Shown: piece by piece, positions 40,361 through 53,000 of the stretch
Layout of the letters: each line of letters starts with the position of its first letter
Numbering within the stretch: position 1 is the first letter of the stretch
From: Scatophagus argus
Taxonomy: Eukaryota > Chordata > Actinopteri > Scatophagidae
DNA: 64,000 bases
NCBI RefSeq assembly: GCF_020382885.2
Contig: NC_058514.1
Span: 15,114,249-15,178,248, forward strand
Direction: 5' to 3'
The notes under the pieces: model-generated
What the model was told of the DNA's origin: nothing
The model's input: only the letters and a program-made list of their open reading frames with translations
Databases searched by the model: none
Position numbers and translations under genes: made by a program

Positions 40361-43300
40361 CATATATATAAAGCACAATACTTCTATTAAAATAGAATTC
40401 ATTTGACTTTGTTAAGTTAAACCAAACAGCCAAATATTTTCTTTATTTCTGTTGATTTGGTGGCAACAAAAAAACCTCCACAAAATATGAGCAGTAGCAG
40501 TTTTACCCTTGACAATTCTCATTCTGTGTCAAAGAATCACATTGTGTAACTTTATCTGTTAGGTGGTTTTTGCTGAGACAGGAATATGGAAGTGAGTCAG
40601 TGACTTGAGCAAGAACATGTTAATTTACCTAAGGAGAGGAGCCAGGGCAGGAATTTGAAAAGAGACAGAGGTTACTGTCCTTGGTAAACCACAGGGCAAT
40701 TATACTAATCCATGCAAAACCTCCCACACCTATGTCAGTTTCAGAAGTTTGAATAAAAAAGTACTGAAGAAAGGTGGCTGCATGTAGACACAGTGTAGAT
40801 ATAGCAGACAAGAACACAAAATAAATCCTGTTGTCAGTTTCCATTTTCTTTGAGTGTAGACAGAGAGCTAACACAGTCTGGTCGTCTTAATGCACTGCCA
40901 CAGGAGGCAGATGGACAGAATTTGCTGCTATAGGCTTTGGGTGAAATATCATTTACCATTTGAAACTTTCATATGTGGGAAGAAACGAACATGGGATACA
41001 AGCCACACATCCCACTGAGGGAACACTTGAGACAGCTCATATTGGAGAAAAGTGCACGCGACACTGCAATCACATGTTCTGTCGTCCATAGTCTGCATGC
41101 TCTGAGAGGCGGGGGGAGGTAACTGCCTGTCCCACGTCTCTGCAGCCTTACAGTGATTGACTGTAATGGCCTGGTGTAAATTTAGACATTCTGTAAGTTC
41201 AGTAAGTTTTTCAGGGTCAGGGGGATCACAGCATTCTAAGGCTGTATATTACAGGCTGCCAAAATAGCTTTATTACATAATGCATAATAGAGACGCTAAT
41301 GGAGAGAACGTATACCGTCGGGGAGGGGGGGGCAAGGGAATATATGGGAGAAGTTTTGGTATGTATTTGATGGTAGCCCCCTTTCAACTGTAGGCCTGCA
41401 TATTCTATATTTTTATTATTGTCAGCATACTCCACCCAAACCTGCACTGTATAAGTTTGTCTTTCAATACTTTCTGAATTTGCACCCTTGTTGGCACCCA
41501 TTGGTTCCTGCTTGAAGACACGAATCTTTAAAAATGAGTCAAACATTTATTTTCATTTTGTTTAATCAGTTTTGACACTGATAAGCTAAGGAAATGATTA
41601 ATTATTATCTACATTAGCGTTCAGTGTTTTGTGATTTAGCAAAGTGAAGATTACACAACATCCTTATTAGCCTACTGTATGATCCAGGCACAGCGTGGAA
41701 TATGTATACTAGTATTCCATTTATAAAATGGCTCTCACTCATGCAATGAGAATGTTAAGAAGTGAATGACCCAGATGTAGACACTAAAGGCAAAGATAAA
41801 ACAGTACAGAGGTTTGATGAAGTAGAAAAAGGCTTACATGAAGCTTAGGCAGGCAACATGAAATCCAAGAAAAAGGCCAGGTTCCCAAAACAAGATTCAA
41901 AAATGCATGAAGTCTGGGAATGTATGCCACACAAGGTGCAAAATATAAAGTGGCAAACAAAGGACTCCCTCCTTCACAAACACTAAGTACACAAGGGAGG
42001 GAAAACAAATGGGGAACAGGTCACCATGATTAGGGCAATTGAAAAGGAGGGAAAATGTCAAAGACAGGAAATGCCAAGTAAACATGACATGCCACTACAC
42101 CAAATTACACTGAGAAAATGTGCTGTTTGCCGTCTCTGCTTAAAGGGTCAGTTCACACAACGTCTCACACATACATTGCATATTATGTTCTTTTAGCAGC
42201 ATAACAAGCAAATATTGGTCGGTTATATAATCTGGCAAGTCACAGAGTGTCAAGACTTATGTTATGTTTAGGCACTTGCATCATCAGTTAAGGTTATGTA
42301 TGGAGGTTCCATTATCAGAAATTAAAATAAACTTTAATTCCTGCAGCCTGTCAGATGCCAGATGCTACACAAACAGTGGAAAAAGTCATTTCTACTTACT
42401 TACTCATTTGATGGACTGGGCACCATTTTCTTATGGTTAACTAACAAGCTTTGCTGTCAGATACTTATTTAAAATTTCTTTTACAATTTTGTTAATTTTA
42501 CCGAAAACTTGCAACCCATATTAACATTTCTGTGAAAGTTCAGTGAGAGCTTAGTAGCCATTTTTTTTTTTTTTTTTTTTTGGTAACTTTTGTGTTTTAC
42601 AGGTTTCACACACAGCGCTTATAAACCTGATTCTAGCTATGTGACAGGTAACATTGGCTTCATGTTCAAGTCACAATGTAGTGCTGTGTTTGAGCTGCCA
42701 GTCGTGAGCCAACCTGCGACTGGTCAGTATATATTTTGTCCTGTTCAGGCAATAGACTGCGCCATAAAGAATTAAACAGCCTTCCAGTCAGCCTTTTCAG
42801 CACAACGCAAAGCCGAGGGGTTGTTGAACCAGCCAGTTACTGCGAAGTGTAACTGAACGTGATTCCACTAAATATAGTTGTCTGTCATGTCAGGTTAATG
42901 AGGATCTCAGCCCTAAATGCCTTAACTAGTAAAAACAGATTTCCGTCACTTACGACTGTTTGCCTGTTAAAAATGTTTAGAAATGTTTTGAACCACGCAG
43001 AAACCAGTTTGTGTGGGTTAATGTGTACAATGAAAAATGAGACCTGTGGCTACATCTGGATTATTTTCCAGGTTTTTAAAATGTTTTTAAAGGTTTTTTA
43101 AAAAAACAGCACTTGGAATTTGCTGACATGAAGAACATACACGTCAACAGACTGACATACTGTAACTTTGCATCAGGTAGAAATTATTTTTATCTATTTT
43201 AAGAACTGTCAGTAAGATGCATTCATTTTTAGGGCTTCTCACGGTATTTGTTAAATGTAAGAAAACCTCATCCTTCAAAATGTCTTAACTTCAGAGTGGA

Positions 43301-45756
43301 CATTGTGAGCAGGGCTGAGGAAACTAATCAGTGGAAAACTTGTCATGCTGGCAGTGACATCACACTATCTGGAGTCTCCATAATGTGGAGACAAACGTGA
43401 CTCCACACCATGCTCCACACACACACGCACCCACACTGTACACACACACACACACACCATTATCGGTAACCTCCAGCTTGCAACTAAAGTATCACCTACA
43501 CACAATCTCTCTTTGATACACACACATACAGAGCCTCCTCCTCCTGGCCTGTCTGCCAGCTGTGACCAGCATACGTGCAGTCTCACACATAGTCTCTTCC
43601 CTGGGCACAGCCTTTTTCTCACACTGGTTATTAAGACTACACCTAGATGACTGGATTTTCTGCTATGTCTCTATGATGATGTGTAGTTGAGTGAAATTTT
43701 GTCCCTTTACTGTTAATGAACAAGGTGAAAGTGCAAAGTTTGTTTTCTCTCTTCCTTTTCTCTATTTTACTTGAAATCTGCACCACTCGTGAAACACAAA
43801 TGATAAAATCGTTCGTAACTAAAACCTTCACCAGAAAAAGAACTGAAGCTAAAAGCTGGGATCATACGTTTGCTCTAAATATTTACAGTGATAGTGCCTG
43901 ATAATCTCTTGTTCTTTTATCATGCAAGTGTAGTGGATTCTGTAAAATGTCTTCTATTGTGTTGTCAAAGACTTTCATTGGAATTTCATAGATGAATGTT
44001 TGAAATAACTGCTGAGTGAAACCTAATAGGGTACTGTATAGGTAATATACAGGTATAACTAAGGGGCTGCCACAAGGTCATGTACTTAGTCCTGTTTATT
44101 TACAATCTACATTGTAATTAATGGAATTTCCTGGCATTAACAATACACTGAATCTGTCAGTAAATTTCTTACATTTCTCTTACTATGACCTTAGCAAGCT
44201 GAAAATTACTATGTGTGAAGTAATGGGTGACTTTTAGAAAAATTAACAGTTTAAAGGGGTGGTTCAACAAATGTCACAAGGGGCTTTGTTGTTATCCATT
44301 ACTTATGTTATTTACTGACTGAACATAAAACTGCATTTTTTAAAATCAAAATAAGAACAGGAAAACCCTTTGTGTAATTGACCATTTGTTTTTGCTTAAC
44401 TATGCAGGTATGACTGGTTAAAGCGACTGTGAATATAGCAGAATTTTCACACCACTCATGATGGTTCCAGCTCCTATAGAGCTGCCTCACTGTTATAGAC
44501 TTTGATAATAAACACTGTAATTACAGGCTAATAGTGGAGTAGCGTGATGTGTATCAACCGTTAAGAGCCTCATTTGGTTGCTACACTGCCCTGACCAAAG
44601 CACAAGTAAGAAACAAAGTTTTTAAAGCCTGACATGAAGTAAAGAAGGGGTCGATGCCATTGATAAATTCTAGCAGCGGACAGTGCTGACATTTTGTGCT
44701 GTTAATACACAATCTTTTGACAGTAGCAGTGCAGATGTTTAACTTCGTGCCCCATCAATTTTCTTAGGGATGCAATATCTTTCATAGCTTTCAGGCACTG
44801 GAATCCTGCCAAAGAGGTGTTTAAGCATCCAGCAACTCCACAACAACCTTGAACTCTGACATCCCGATGACGTGAAACGACACACGCCACCGCCTCTGAT
44901 GTCAGCTCCCGACGTCAAAAAATCCTTCATCAGGTTCCAAGAGACGTTAAGGGGAGTGAAACTTTAAATTCCTCTCTCTCACACACAAACACAGAAAACA
45001 AATTACCTGAAGCCTTAAACCCAGATCACAGGAAGGATGTTTAAACCAGTTTGCTGTGATGCAACACTAGAATAACATCATTCCTGAAATACTAAACATA
45101 AGAGAGAACGTCCACTCTCAGAAATAATAGCTTAAATTATATGATTATATCACAATGTACACATAATTATTTCTGAGCACAAAATTCTCTGTATAGCATT
45201 GCATACAGAGAATTTAGCATCTTTGATAAGAAATTCCCTTTAGTTAAATTAATTCAGTCTTTCTCGTTTCAAGAAAGAAAGGAAAAGTATAAAGTAAATC
45301 TGTGACCATAATCTGTGACGTCCAACAGAAAGAATTTCTTGAACCAAAGGAGAGTAGAAGACCGACCATGCAGACTCAGACAGTGTTTGCTTAATTTTCA
45401 AAGGTATTTCCCATTAATTAAAATTCACGCCACCACAAATATTTCCACATGCAAGCAATGTAATTATACAGTTATGTAAAAATGACAAAGGAAATTCCTA
45501 AAATACCTCCTATAATGATGAATGGGATTTTATACACTCACAAAATGTGTTTTGCATTTACATGAATAATAAATTTACAAGAAGATTTTTGTCCTTCTGA
45601 ACACAAATCCTGAAAGAATATATAAATTACACAGTGCATTCAACTGAACAAATATGGAAAGCATAATAAAAAATCTAACATAAAATAATAGAGTGAATGA
45701 TCAAACTCAAGTCTCATCTCAGTTTTGTTGGAATAGTTTTAATTTTCTTTTACCAA

Positions 45757-46290
45757 TTTTTATTATTATTATTATTATTTATTTATTAAGTACAGATGGA
45801 ATGACTAACAGTACACCACATACAACGCCAGTGCAAACAGAAGTGATGTGAGTGCAGTGCACAACAACACAAACCGTACAGTTTGATTTAGACAGGCTTT
45901 TGTGAATTGAACAACTACATGGCTTTGGGAAAGAAGTTCAGGTTGAGGTGTTCTGTCCTGTCCCCGAGAGACCTGAAGGGAGACACTAGAAAATGTGATG
46001 TGCATTGTGAACCTATGGCAGTAATTGATAGTAATAGGATACTCTGAATTATGTCAAACTGGACCAGAAGATCTTGCCTCAGAAAGTACAGTCTCTGTGG
46101 GGCTTTGTGCATTTGATGGTTGCTGCTGAGGTCACATTTCTGGTTACTGCTGATGCGTGTGCCAAGGAACTTGAAGGAGTCAGTTATTTTAATTGGGTGG
46201 CTGCCAATAAGGACAGGTGCTTTTATGATTTGTTTGGTTCTGAAGTTGATGATTATTTCAGTAGGACCAGTCACTATTTCCGACATATAT
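45757..46290 (-). mobile_element. Degenerate non-LTR retrotransposon (LINE) 3' fragment
   Basis: A minus-strand frame (46286-45915) keeps reverse-transcriptase C-terminal landmarks of fish L2/Rex-type LINEs: TEIIINFR, then IKITDSFKFLGTRIS, then KAPQRLYFLRQ, and near the end LNLNFFPKAM. Parts between are deleted or divergent. The element ends at low coordinates with a TTA/TTTA microsatellite (45757-45788), the usual LINE 3' tail. It has no 5' part and is not active. Confidence 0.65.
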
Positions 46291-46800
46291 GAATTTTCAT
46301 AGTCTAGTCTATTCTATTCTGGTCAATTTGTCACAATTTACTTTAAATTAACATATGTTTGTGTAATTATTCATATTATAAATGTATTCATGTACTGTAC
46401 TTATGTACTTCTTTTTATTTATTTACTTATTCTTTGTAATTTTGGTCTATAGGCAATTCCATGCTTTTGGCTGTATTCCAAAACAGACTGAATTGCCCAA
46501 ACTTAATGACAAGATAGAATGTGGTTTCTAATTCTAAACAAGAGAGACTGTTCCACTAAATATCATCACTATGTCTCTGGCGCCTCCTAGTGGAGCAGAA
46601 GCAACAGTGGACTAACCTTTTTAAAATAAATGTACTATTAAGGGCATTCTACAATACGGTTCAACAGTTTTTCAGTCTACAAATTAATACAGATTAATTC
46701 AGTCATGTTTATCATCAATGTTTATAATCAAATTGTAGTTTAACTTAATACTTAAGTGATTTATGTAATTTAAATGGCAGTGACTCCAATTATGATCAGT

Positions 46801-48435
46801 CTAATCATCAGAATTGATGGGGCAAATGATTAGTGGAGTGGAGTTCTTACCACCACAGTTATGACAGGGATTGAAATATGAGTAGAGTTTCTCAGTGAAC
46901 TTACATCCAGTAAAGGAGTAGATGACAGCTGGAACATCTACATCATAAAATGAGACCAAACCCTCCTCATAATCCACAAACACCCCAACCTTCTGAGGCT
47001 TCGACTCTAGAAAGAGGTGAACTGATGATCCACCAACTTTGAACTCTTCTTCTTTTGTCAGTCTTAAATCCCAAACACCATTCTTAGGGGATGGTACCAC
47101 ACACCCTGTTCTGTCGACAGACCCTCTGGCCACTCCTAAAATCCAGGAAGTCTTCCCTTTAACTTGAACTTCATAGTAAAATCTTCCTGAAGAAAAACTC
47201 TGCTTTCCAAAGATAGAGTAACAGCGAAACCTCTTAGAGCTGCATGGAAGATTCTGCTTTACATTCCCATGACTGACTTGCTTCCCATCATCAGACAGGA
47301 TGAGAAAGGGATTTGCAGTATCAGGATCAAGAGTCACATCCACTGCATACTGCTGGACCCTTTTTATTTCAGCATAAGCATGCAGCTTCTCCATCTCCTT
47401 ACTGAGTGTCTCCTCCAGCTGAGCCACAGCTCTCCTCACAGCCCCCTCATAAGACGAGCGCACTCTGACCTTTGTCCAGTCTTTGGTGGGTGGAACAGGG
47501 TTCAGGGATGGGAAGCTTTGGAGGAACTGGAGATGGTCTTCAGTGCGTGAGAGCTGCTCCACTTCTGCACTTCTGGTCATCAGCTCAGAGATTTCCTCTT
47601 CCAGTTCTTGGATGAAGACTTCAGCCTGTTTCTCTCTTGTTTTGTGTGTCTCTTCAATCACATTGGTGAGCTGAGCCAGGCCTTTCTGAACAGACTGGAT
47701 GAGAGCAGTGAAGACCTTCACACTGACTGCTGTCTCTCTGTCTGCACCTTCCCTACTGAGCTTAACTGACTGTTTGACCTCCTGAATCTTCAGGCGTCTT
47801 TCCTGAATCATCTGCTGAACTTCAGTATCTGTCTTTCCCAACTCAGCTTTCTTTCTTTCGAATTCTTCTTCCAGAGCAACAGTGTGATGAAGCTTGTGAT
47901 CTGTTTCTGTGCAGAACCGACACACACACATTTGGTCAGTCTCACAGAACAGGTCCAAAGGTCTATCATGTTTCTTACACATCCTCCTTTCTAGGTTCTT
48001 CACAGGATCGATCAGCTGATGTCTTTTCAGTCCTGGGATTCTCCGATGAGGCTCCAGGTGAGTCTCACAGTAGGAGGTCAGACACACCAGGCAGGACTTC
48101 AGGGCCTTCACTTTGGTGTCTGTGCAGACATCACAGAGAACTTCTCCTGGTTTGGCTCCTTGTTGCCCTGAGCTGCAGCTGCTTTCCTTTACTGATGACT
48201 GTCTGAACTGAGCAACCATCTCAGAAATGAAAGTATTGACATACAGCTCAGGTCTTCTGTCAAAACATTTCTTACACATGGGACATTGACAGTGGACATT
48301 AATGTTCCAGTGGTCTGTGATGCAGTTCTTGCAGAAGTTGTGTCCACATGGTACAGTGACTGGATCAGTGAACACATCCAGACAGATGGAGCACAGAAAC
48401 TGATCTTCAGAGAGGAGACTGCTGGCTGCTGCCAT
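46801..48435 (-). CDS. TRIM-family E3 ubiquitin ligase (bloodthirsty-like: RING, B-box, coiled coil, PRY-SPRY)
   Basis: One coding exon encodes 544 residues. The RING has the full C3HC4 set: C15, C18, C30, H32, C35, C38, C51, C54. A first B-box-like zinc site spans about 101-130. The second B-box starts C153-x2-H156 and runs to H184. A coiled coil spans about 188-300. PRY begins near 363 (VDVTLDPDTANPFLILS) and SPRY runs to the end. All expected zinc ligands are present, so it should be an active ligase; SPRY is the target-binding part. Start choice: the frame stays open upstream without an ATG, and an acceptor (TTATTAG) stands 2 nt before this ATG. This build is typical of the teleost btr/TRIM39-like expansion, many members of which are immune-related. 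The exact orthologue cannot be named. Confidence 0.92.
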   Translation of the reverse strand: MAAASSLLSEDQFLCSICLDVFTDPVTVPCGHNFCKNCITDHWNINVHCQCPMCKKCFDRRPELYVNTFISEMVAQFRQSSVKESSCSSGQQGAKPGEVLCDVCTDTKVKALKSCLVCLTSYCETHLEPHRRIPGLKRHQLIDPVKNLERRMCKKHDRPLDLFCETDQMCVCRFCTETDHKLHHTVALEEEFERKKAELGKTDTEVQQMIQERRLKIQEVKQSVKLSREGADRETAVSVKVFTALIQSVQKGLAQLTNVIEETHKTREKQAEVFIQELEEEISELMTRSAEVEQLSRTEDHLQFLQSFPSLNPVPPTKDWTKVRVRSSYEGAVRRAVAQLEETLSKEMEKLHAYAEIKRVQQYAVDVTLDPDTANPFLILSDDGKQVSHGNVKQNLPCSSKRFRCYSIFGKQSFSSGRFYYEVQVKGKTSWILGVARGSVDRTGCVVPSPKNGVWDLRLTKEEEFKVGGSSVHLFLESKPQKVGVFVDYEEGLVSFYDVDVPAVIYSFTGCKFTEKLYSYFNPCHNCGGKNSTPLIICPINSDD

Positions 48436-48705
48436 GTCTAATAACAAAAATGAAAGTGTGAAATCAAAAACATACAGTTTATTTGCACTGAACACCAGTT
48501 TTGTGATTTTGAAAGACTGATTGATCTAATTGTGCCTATAGTACATTTTTAAGTCTAAGTATGACACTTAACTTGGAGAACAAGGGAAGTAGGACAATAG
48601 GACACAATGCAGCTGTAGTACAAAATCAAATTTTCATGTGTTGTGTCAGTAGCCTCTCCTGCTGATTCCTCTTGAACAGTTCAAACACCGAGAATTTTAC
48701 TCACC
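48436..48705 (-). other. 5'UTR intron of the TRIM gene, between a non-coding exon and the coding exon
   Basis: On the minus strand a donor (CTG|GTGAGT) ends a non-coding exon at 48705, and the acceptor TTTTTGTTATTAG ends at 48438, just before the start codon. The intron is about 267 bp. The first exon would extend up from 48705 to roughly 48800. Predicted from splice signals only. Confidence 0.6.
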
Positions 48706-48803
48706 AGTTGTACTCAGATTCTGTTGTACTTTCGAGAAATGCCAAAAGCTGTTTTGCAAAAGTCTTAAGTTGTCTCGACTGTAGTGGTGTTGAGTTACGG
48801 TAC

Positions 48804-48813
48804 TTTCAGTTTC
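48804..48813 (-). promoter_or_regulatory. IRF/ISRE-type element at the TRIM promoter
   Basis: The minus strand reads GAAACTGAAA, an exact match to the GAAANNGAAA core bound by interferon regulatory factors. It lies about 100 bp upstream of the first-exon donor, so at or just upstream of the probable transcription start. This suggests interferon induction, as for many fish TRIM genes; not tested. Confidence 0.5.
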
Positions 48814-48849
48814 TGTGACTGTGAACTCCTCCCTTCCTCTTTCCTCTTT

Positions 48850-49780
48850 GGGTATGATGGTCATAAGGTATGGAAGCCCATAGAAGACTTTATTTAACTT
48901 GAAAATGAAAATGTAGTTTCACAGTAGCATTATAATTTTTAATTAATTAAATAAGTTATTTAAGTAGAAATTAAAATGAAAATACAATAATCCAATTTTC
49001 ATTTTCACATACTCTATGACCATATTAGAATGACAAGCACTATTTGAGTAGCAATTGCAATAAAAATGCAATTTTTAAACAATTTTAAAATGAAAATGGA
49101 ATTCAGTACTTTAAGAATATTTTGATGCTAATACCTTTGTACTTTATTAAAGAAAAAATTCCGAATTCAAATTTTTACTGAGTGTTTATATACTGTAGTA
49201 TTACAACTTTGGCTTAAATAAAAAATCAGACTCCATTTACTTCTTCCAGCTTCTCAAGTCAGAGGATCACTAAAGTCATCAGGATTCATCCTCCGGGGCC
49301 CATGAATGTCGGTAGAATTTCCTCATTAGAATTTCTTTGCACTCCATTGCACTGTTTAAGTTTAAATTTGAACATTTTCACTCTTAAAAACATTAATATT
49401 GAGTTTATTTCCTTGCCTAGCAATGTCCAGGAATTTCACTTCACTTACGCAGCACTGACATTTATCATACAATTTTACAGTCATTATAGTAGCTATTAGT
49501 AACATATCCTCAGTTGTAAAACAGCCTCTTTCAACTGAAAATGTGTGAAAAGTTGGGGTAGGACAGAGAAACTGAAAGGATTGGTTATGTTAGCACAGAC
49601 AGGCTAACTTGACTGGTTAGAATATGAATTGTCAAGCAAAGAATCTCAACCAAGAATATGCTGTTAAGAACTTTGCGGGCTCACAGAACGACTTTCAGGC
49701 AGCTGAGTGCATCCACTGGATCATGGCACCACAGTCATCACAACGCACTCACTACAATAAAACAAACTACACCACTGGGT
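48850..49780. other. Intergenic stretch between the TRIM gene and glt8d2
   Basis: AT-rich sequence with no supported exon, apart from the probable 3'UTR of glt8d2 at its right edge. Confidence 0.6.
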
Positions 49781-49795
49781 TACTATAGAAACACA

Positions 49796-49801
49796 TTTAT
49801 T
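49796..49801 (-). terminator. Candidate polyadenylation signal of glt8d2
   Basis: AATAAA on the minus strand, about 245 bp after the glt8d2 stop codon. It gives a short, plausible 3'UTR. Confidence 0.45.
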
Positions 49802-50043
49802 CCAGCTCAAGACAATTTGCAAAGACATGAAAATCTTTGAATGAACACTTCTGAGTTTCCCGCTTTGACTTTGAACACCTTTCTACAAGTCATGTCTTTA
49901 CAGGTATACAACAGATTAGTCACATTTTGTTTAACCAGCATTTCATTTTTAAGAGCATTCCTCAGTATTAAATTCTCTGTAAGTCCTGAACTTCACATGC
50001 TTCATGTCACCCTGTGGCTCAGACATGGTATGTTCCTCGGACC

Positions 50044-53000
50044 TCAAGTGTCGCTCTCAGGTCGTACCAAAGAGAACCTTTTGGAGGGGTCTGGGATGAA
50101 CCACCTCTCCCACAGATCCAAGTGAACAGCAGGGTAGTTCCATGGTTTAAATGGGCCATTCCAGTGCAGCAGGTGTGCCTCCTGCAGCATGCTCTCTGAA
50201 TAACGGGCATCTGGACTCCAGCCTGGACAAAGAGGAACTGACCTGAGGTTGATGCTTCAATATTTTAGGTTTTGATTCAATTATTTGTCATTATTACTGT
50301 AATAACTTCCATTATTACTGTAAGTTAGAAAACTGTTAATTAGTTTTACTCTGTTCTAGTGTTAAATTATTATTATATAAAATTATTTACTATTTTTTTC
50401 CATCCATCTCCATCCATCCATCCACCCATTCATATCCACATCCATACTATTTTTTTATCATTTATGATTCTATTATGATTATGATTATTATTAGTTTCCA
50501 ATGACAGGTGGAAGAAATTTTGTAAAACAAAATCATCTTGATTTGAATGAAAAAAACTTTTGACTTTTTCTATTTGAGGTTGCACAAAGAATGATAAGAC
50601 TGTGCTGTTAAAATGCCTTCACATTGGGAAAAGATCGCATTATGACCTGTTTGGGACTTGGGACAATATTGGTTATGAGTAATTATACAGTATATATGTA
50701 GAGTTCTGTTGTTAGCAGAATAAATAGCTTGTTCAAACCAGTTAAGGTTAAGGTTTGTGCCTCATTCAACAAACAATACAAATACACAATTTTCTTAATT
50801 TTCAGTAGAGTAAGTAACGTACAAAGTTGACAGTTGACTCTTTAATTCAAAAAAGGATGACATAGTTGTATTTTTCTTCTTTCAAAACAATGATCTAGCT
50901 GTCATCTGAGAGACCACTGTGCTGTTTAGGAACTAATACTGACATTCTTCAGGAGTGGTGATCTTACCCAGGTGTCTGACGTGCCACAGCGGGTCCAGTG
51001 TTGTGTATTTGTCATGAAATACTATTAGCATGGGTGGAGTAGCGACACCTCCCGCCATGGCACTGCTGTATATGTTCTGCCTGGTGGAGAGGAGGAAGAG
51101 GGTTTTTGATCAGGCAGATGCTTCGACTGCAACTCGTAAAATATATAAAACTGTGTATTTATCTTACTGCATAAATACATGAAAATGTAATTCAAAGTGG
51201 TAGAACTGAACAGTATAAGTGATATTACAATAAATTAAATAACTGGTAAGTGGTGTAAATGAAAGACTATGATGTAATGTTAAAGCCTGAACCTGTTAAA
51301 ACAGAACCTGAAGGCAAGTGGACATCCCCAAAATCTGCAGTAAGCCCCTAATCATGCATGACAGAGTTTGGTAATACTGTGCTTTGTAATGTAATCAAAA
51401 GATCCAAAAAATCTACCAAGATCCAGGCGAGTGGGACTAAACGGAATGCCGCATGCTCTCTTTTCATTGTTTTTCCTCACACGTAGCCCCTTGGCTCAGA
51501 CCTGAAATTCTCCTCCATCCATTTCTCCAGCTGTTTGGTGATCTTCTGTTTCTTCCACTCGATAACATCTGCCACAAACACTCCAGGGTTGAAAGAGCAG
51601 TCCCTGGGGTGGATGCCCAGATCTTTAACTTCCTGTTTCCTATAGTCCAGGAAGCCCATGTAGGTCGTCTATGGGATGAGCTCAGAGGAGAAGACGGCAT
51701 ATTTCAAATACCAAATCTTTTTAAAAAGTTCATAGGGAAAAATGAATAAGAAATTAACTCAGAAGGACTATCAGGATACATTCATTATCAATTTCTTTAT
51801 GACTGCACACCAAAGTTGAAAGATGTAATAAATATCATGTGTGTATCTACCACACACTGATTGACACAAGCTAAAAGTAAAAATTGGATTGATTTTCAGA
51901 CAAATGCCATAGTCTCTCCACAGTAGCACGTTGATACACACAATGGGAAAAGGTATAAAAATGCACCTGCATGCCGATGCTGCGCACCATCTCATGCGTG
52001 GACGGCAGGTCACAGTCAGTGGCGAAAGCAGCAGCATGGCCTGGCTTCAGTTTCACATTAAACAGATCCTTGATGTCGCCTGAAAAGCACAAGTAGCATT
52101 TAAGTGGGATGATACATCAACACGTATGAAAGATTAGATATTCAATACGTAATTAACGGAAAATTAAGAAATGAGTGGGAAAGAGTTTAATGAACCACAA
52201 AATGAATTGCCCAAACGCTCCATGTGAGCAGACCAGTGCCTTATAAAGTTGCATACAGAACCCCTTTAAAAGCACTTTGATCTATTCTCAGGTTGAAATG
52301 TGTTAAATACTGTAAGTACAGTCTACTTACCATTCAAAGAGGGGAAAAGTCCCTTCCCTTAAGCAGTGAGACCTTCTTTCAAAAATATATGTATGCATTT
52401 TTGATCTTACTTGAATTTTGAATTGAATTACAACAAAGTGTAGAAATACACAGACTACATGCCCAGCATTTGTGTAACTGATGTCGTCTTGCTCACCGTG
52501 ACCTGATGACTGAAACGTTGTAGAGCTGGTTCTGCAAGCTAGCGAGTAGGTCAGCGATCTTCACACAAAGCTAAATGGTACTTTACTATCTTTATGACAA
52601 ACTGTAACTGTCTTGACTTGCAATTTTTTTCCCCCCTCAGGTATCACTAAAGTCTGATCTTAAAATGTTTACTCTTGAAGAAATCATGTATTCATAGAAG
52701 ACCTACATCTAAGCCCATTTTAACAATCGCTAACCTTAAAACTATTTTATCTGAAGAATGTAAAGCATGAAGTTTTCGCCCATGGATTCCCTCCAGCCAT
52801 GATTACATACATACCCTGCACAATGACATCATCATCTAAGTATATCACCCTCTTATGGTTGATGCCAAGCAGAGGTAAGTAAAATCGCGCGAAGTTGAGC
52901 TGCAAAATACAAAGCAAAATTATTTCAGGGTGAGAGTGTGAGGTATGTATCAATACAGGAACAAAACTAAACCCAGAACTCACTGGATGTAGCAGATCAG

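Larger units (their letters stand above)
30515..45756. other. Long intergenic stretch between adm2 and the TRIM gene
   Basis: No exon is supported here; frames are under about 110 codons and lack domain character. The block at 31980-32480 looks like 3'UTR, being AT-rich and ending with AATAAA near 32475, but no coding exon could be tied to it. Interspersed repeats are listed separately. Simple repeats include CA/GT runs near 31705-31738 and 43441-43457, and homopolymers at 37339-37355 and 42562-42581. Confidence 0.6.

Noticed and set aside
30515..45756. Possible miox gene after adm2, as in human
   Set aside because: None of the conserved MIOX segments, such as the HD-type metal motif, was seen on either strand.
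48436..48495. 20-residue N-terminal extension of the TRIM frame
   Set aside because: It starts at a GTG rather than an ATG, and a splice acceptor sits directly before the internal ATG, so this stretch is intron.
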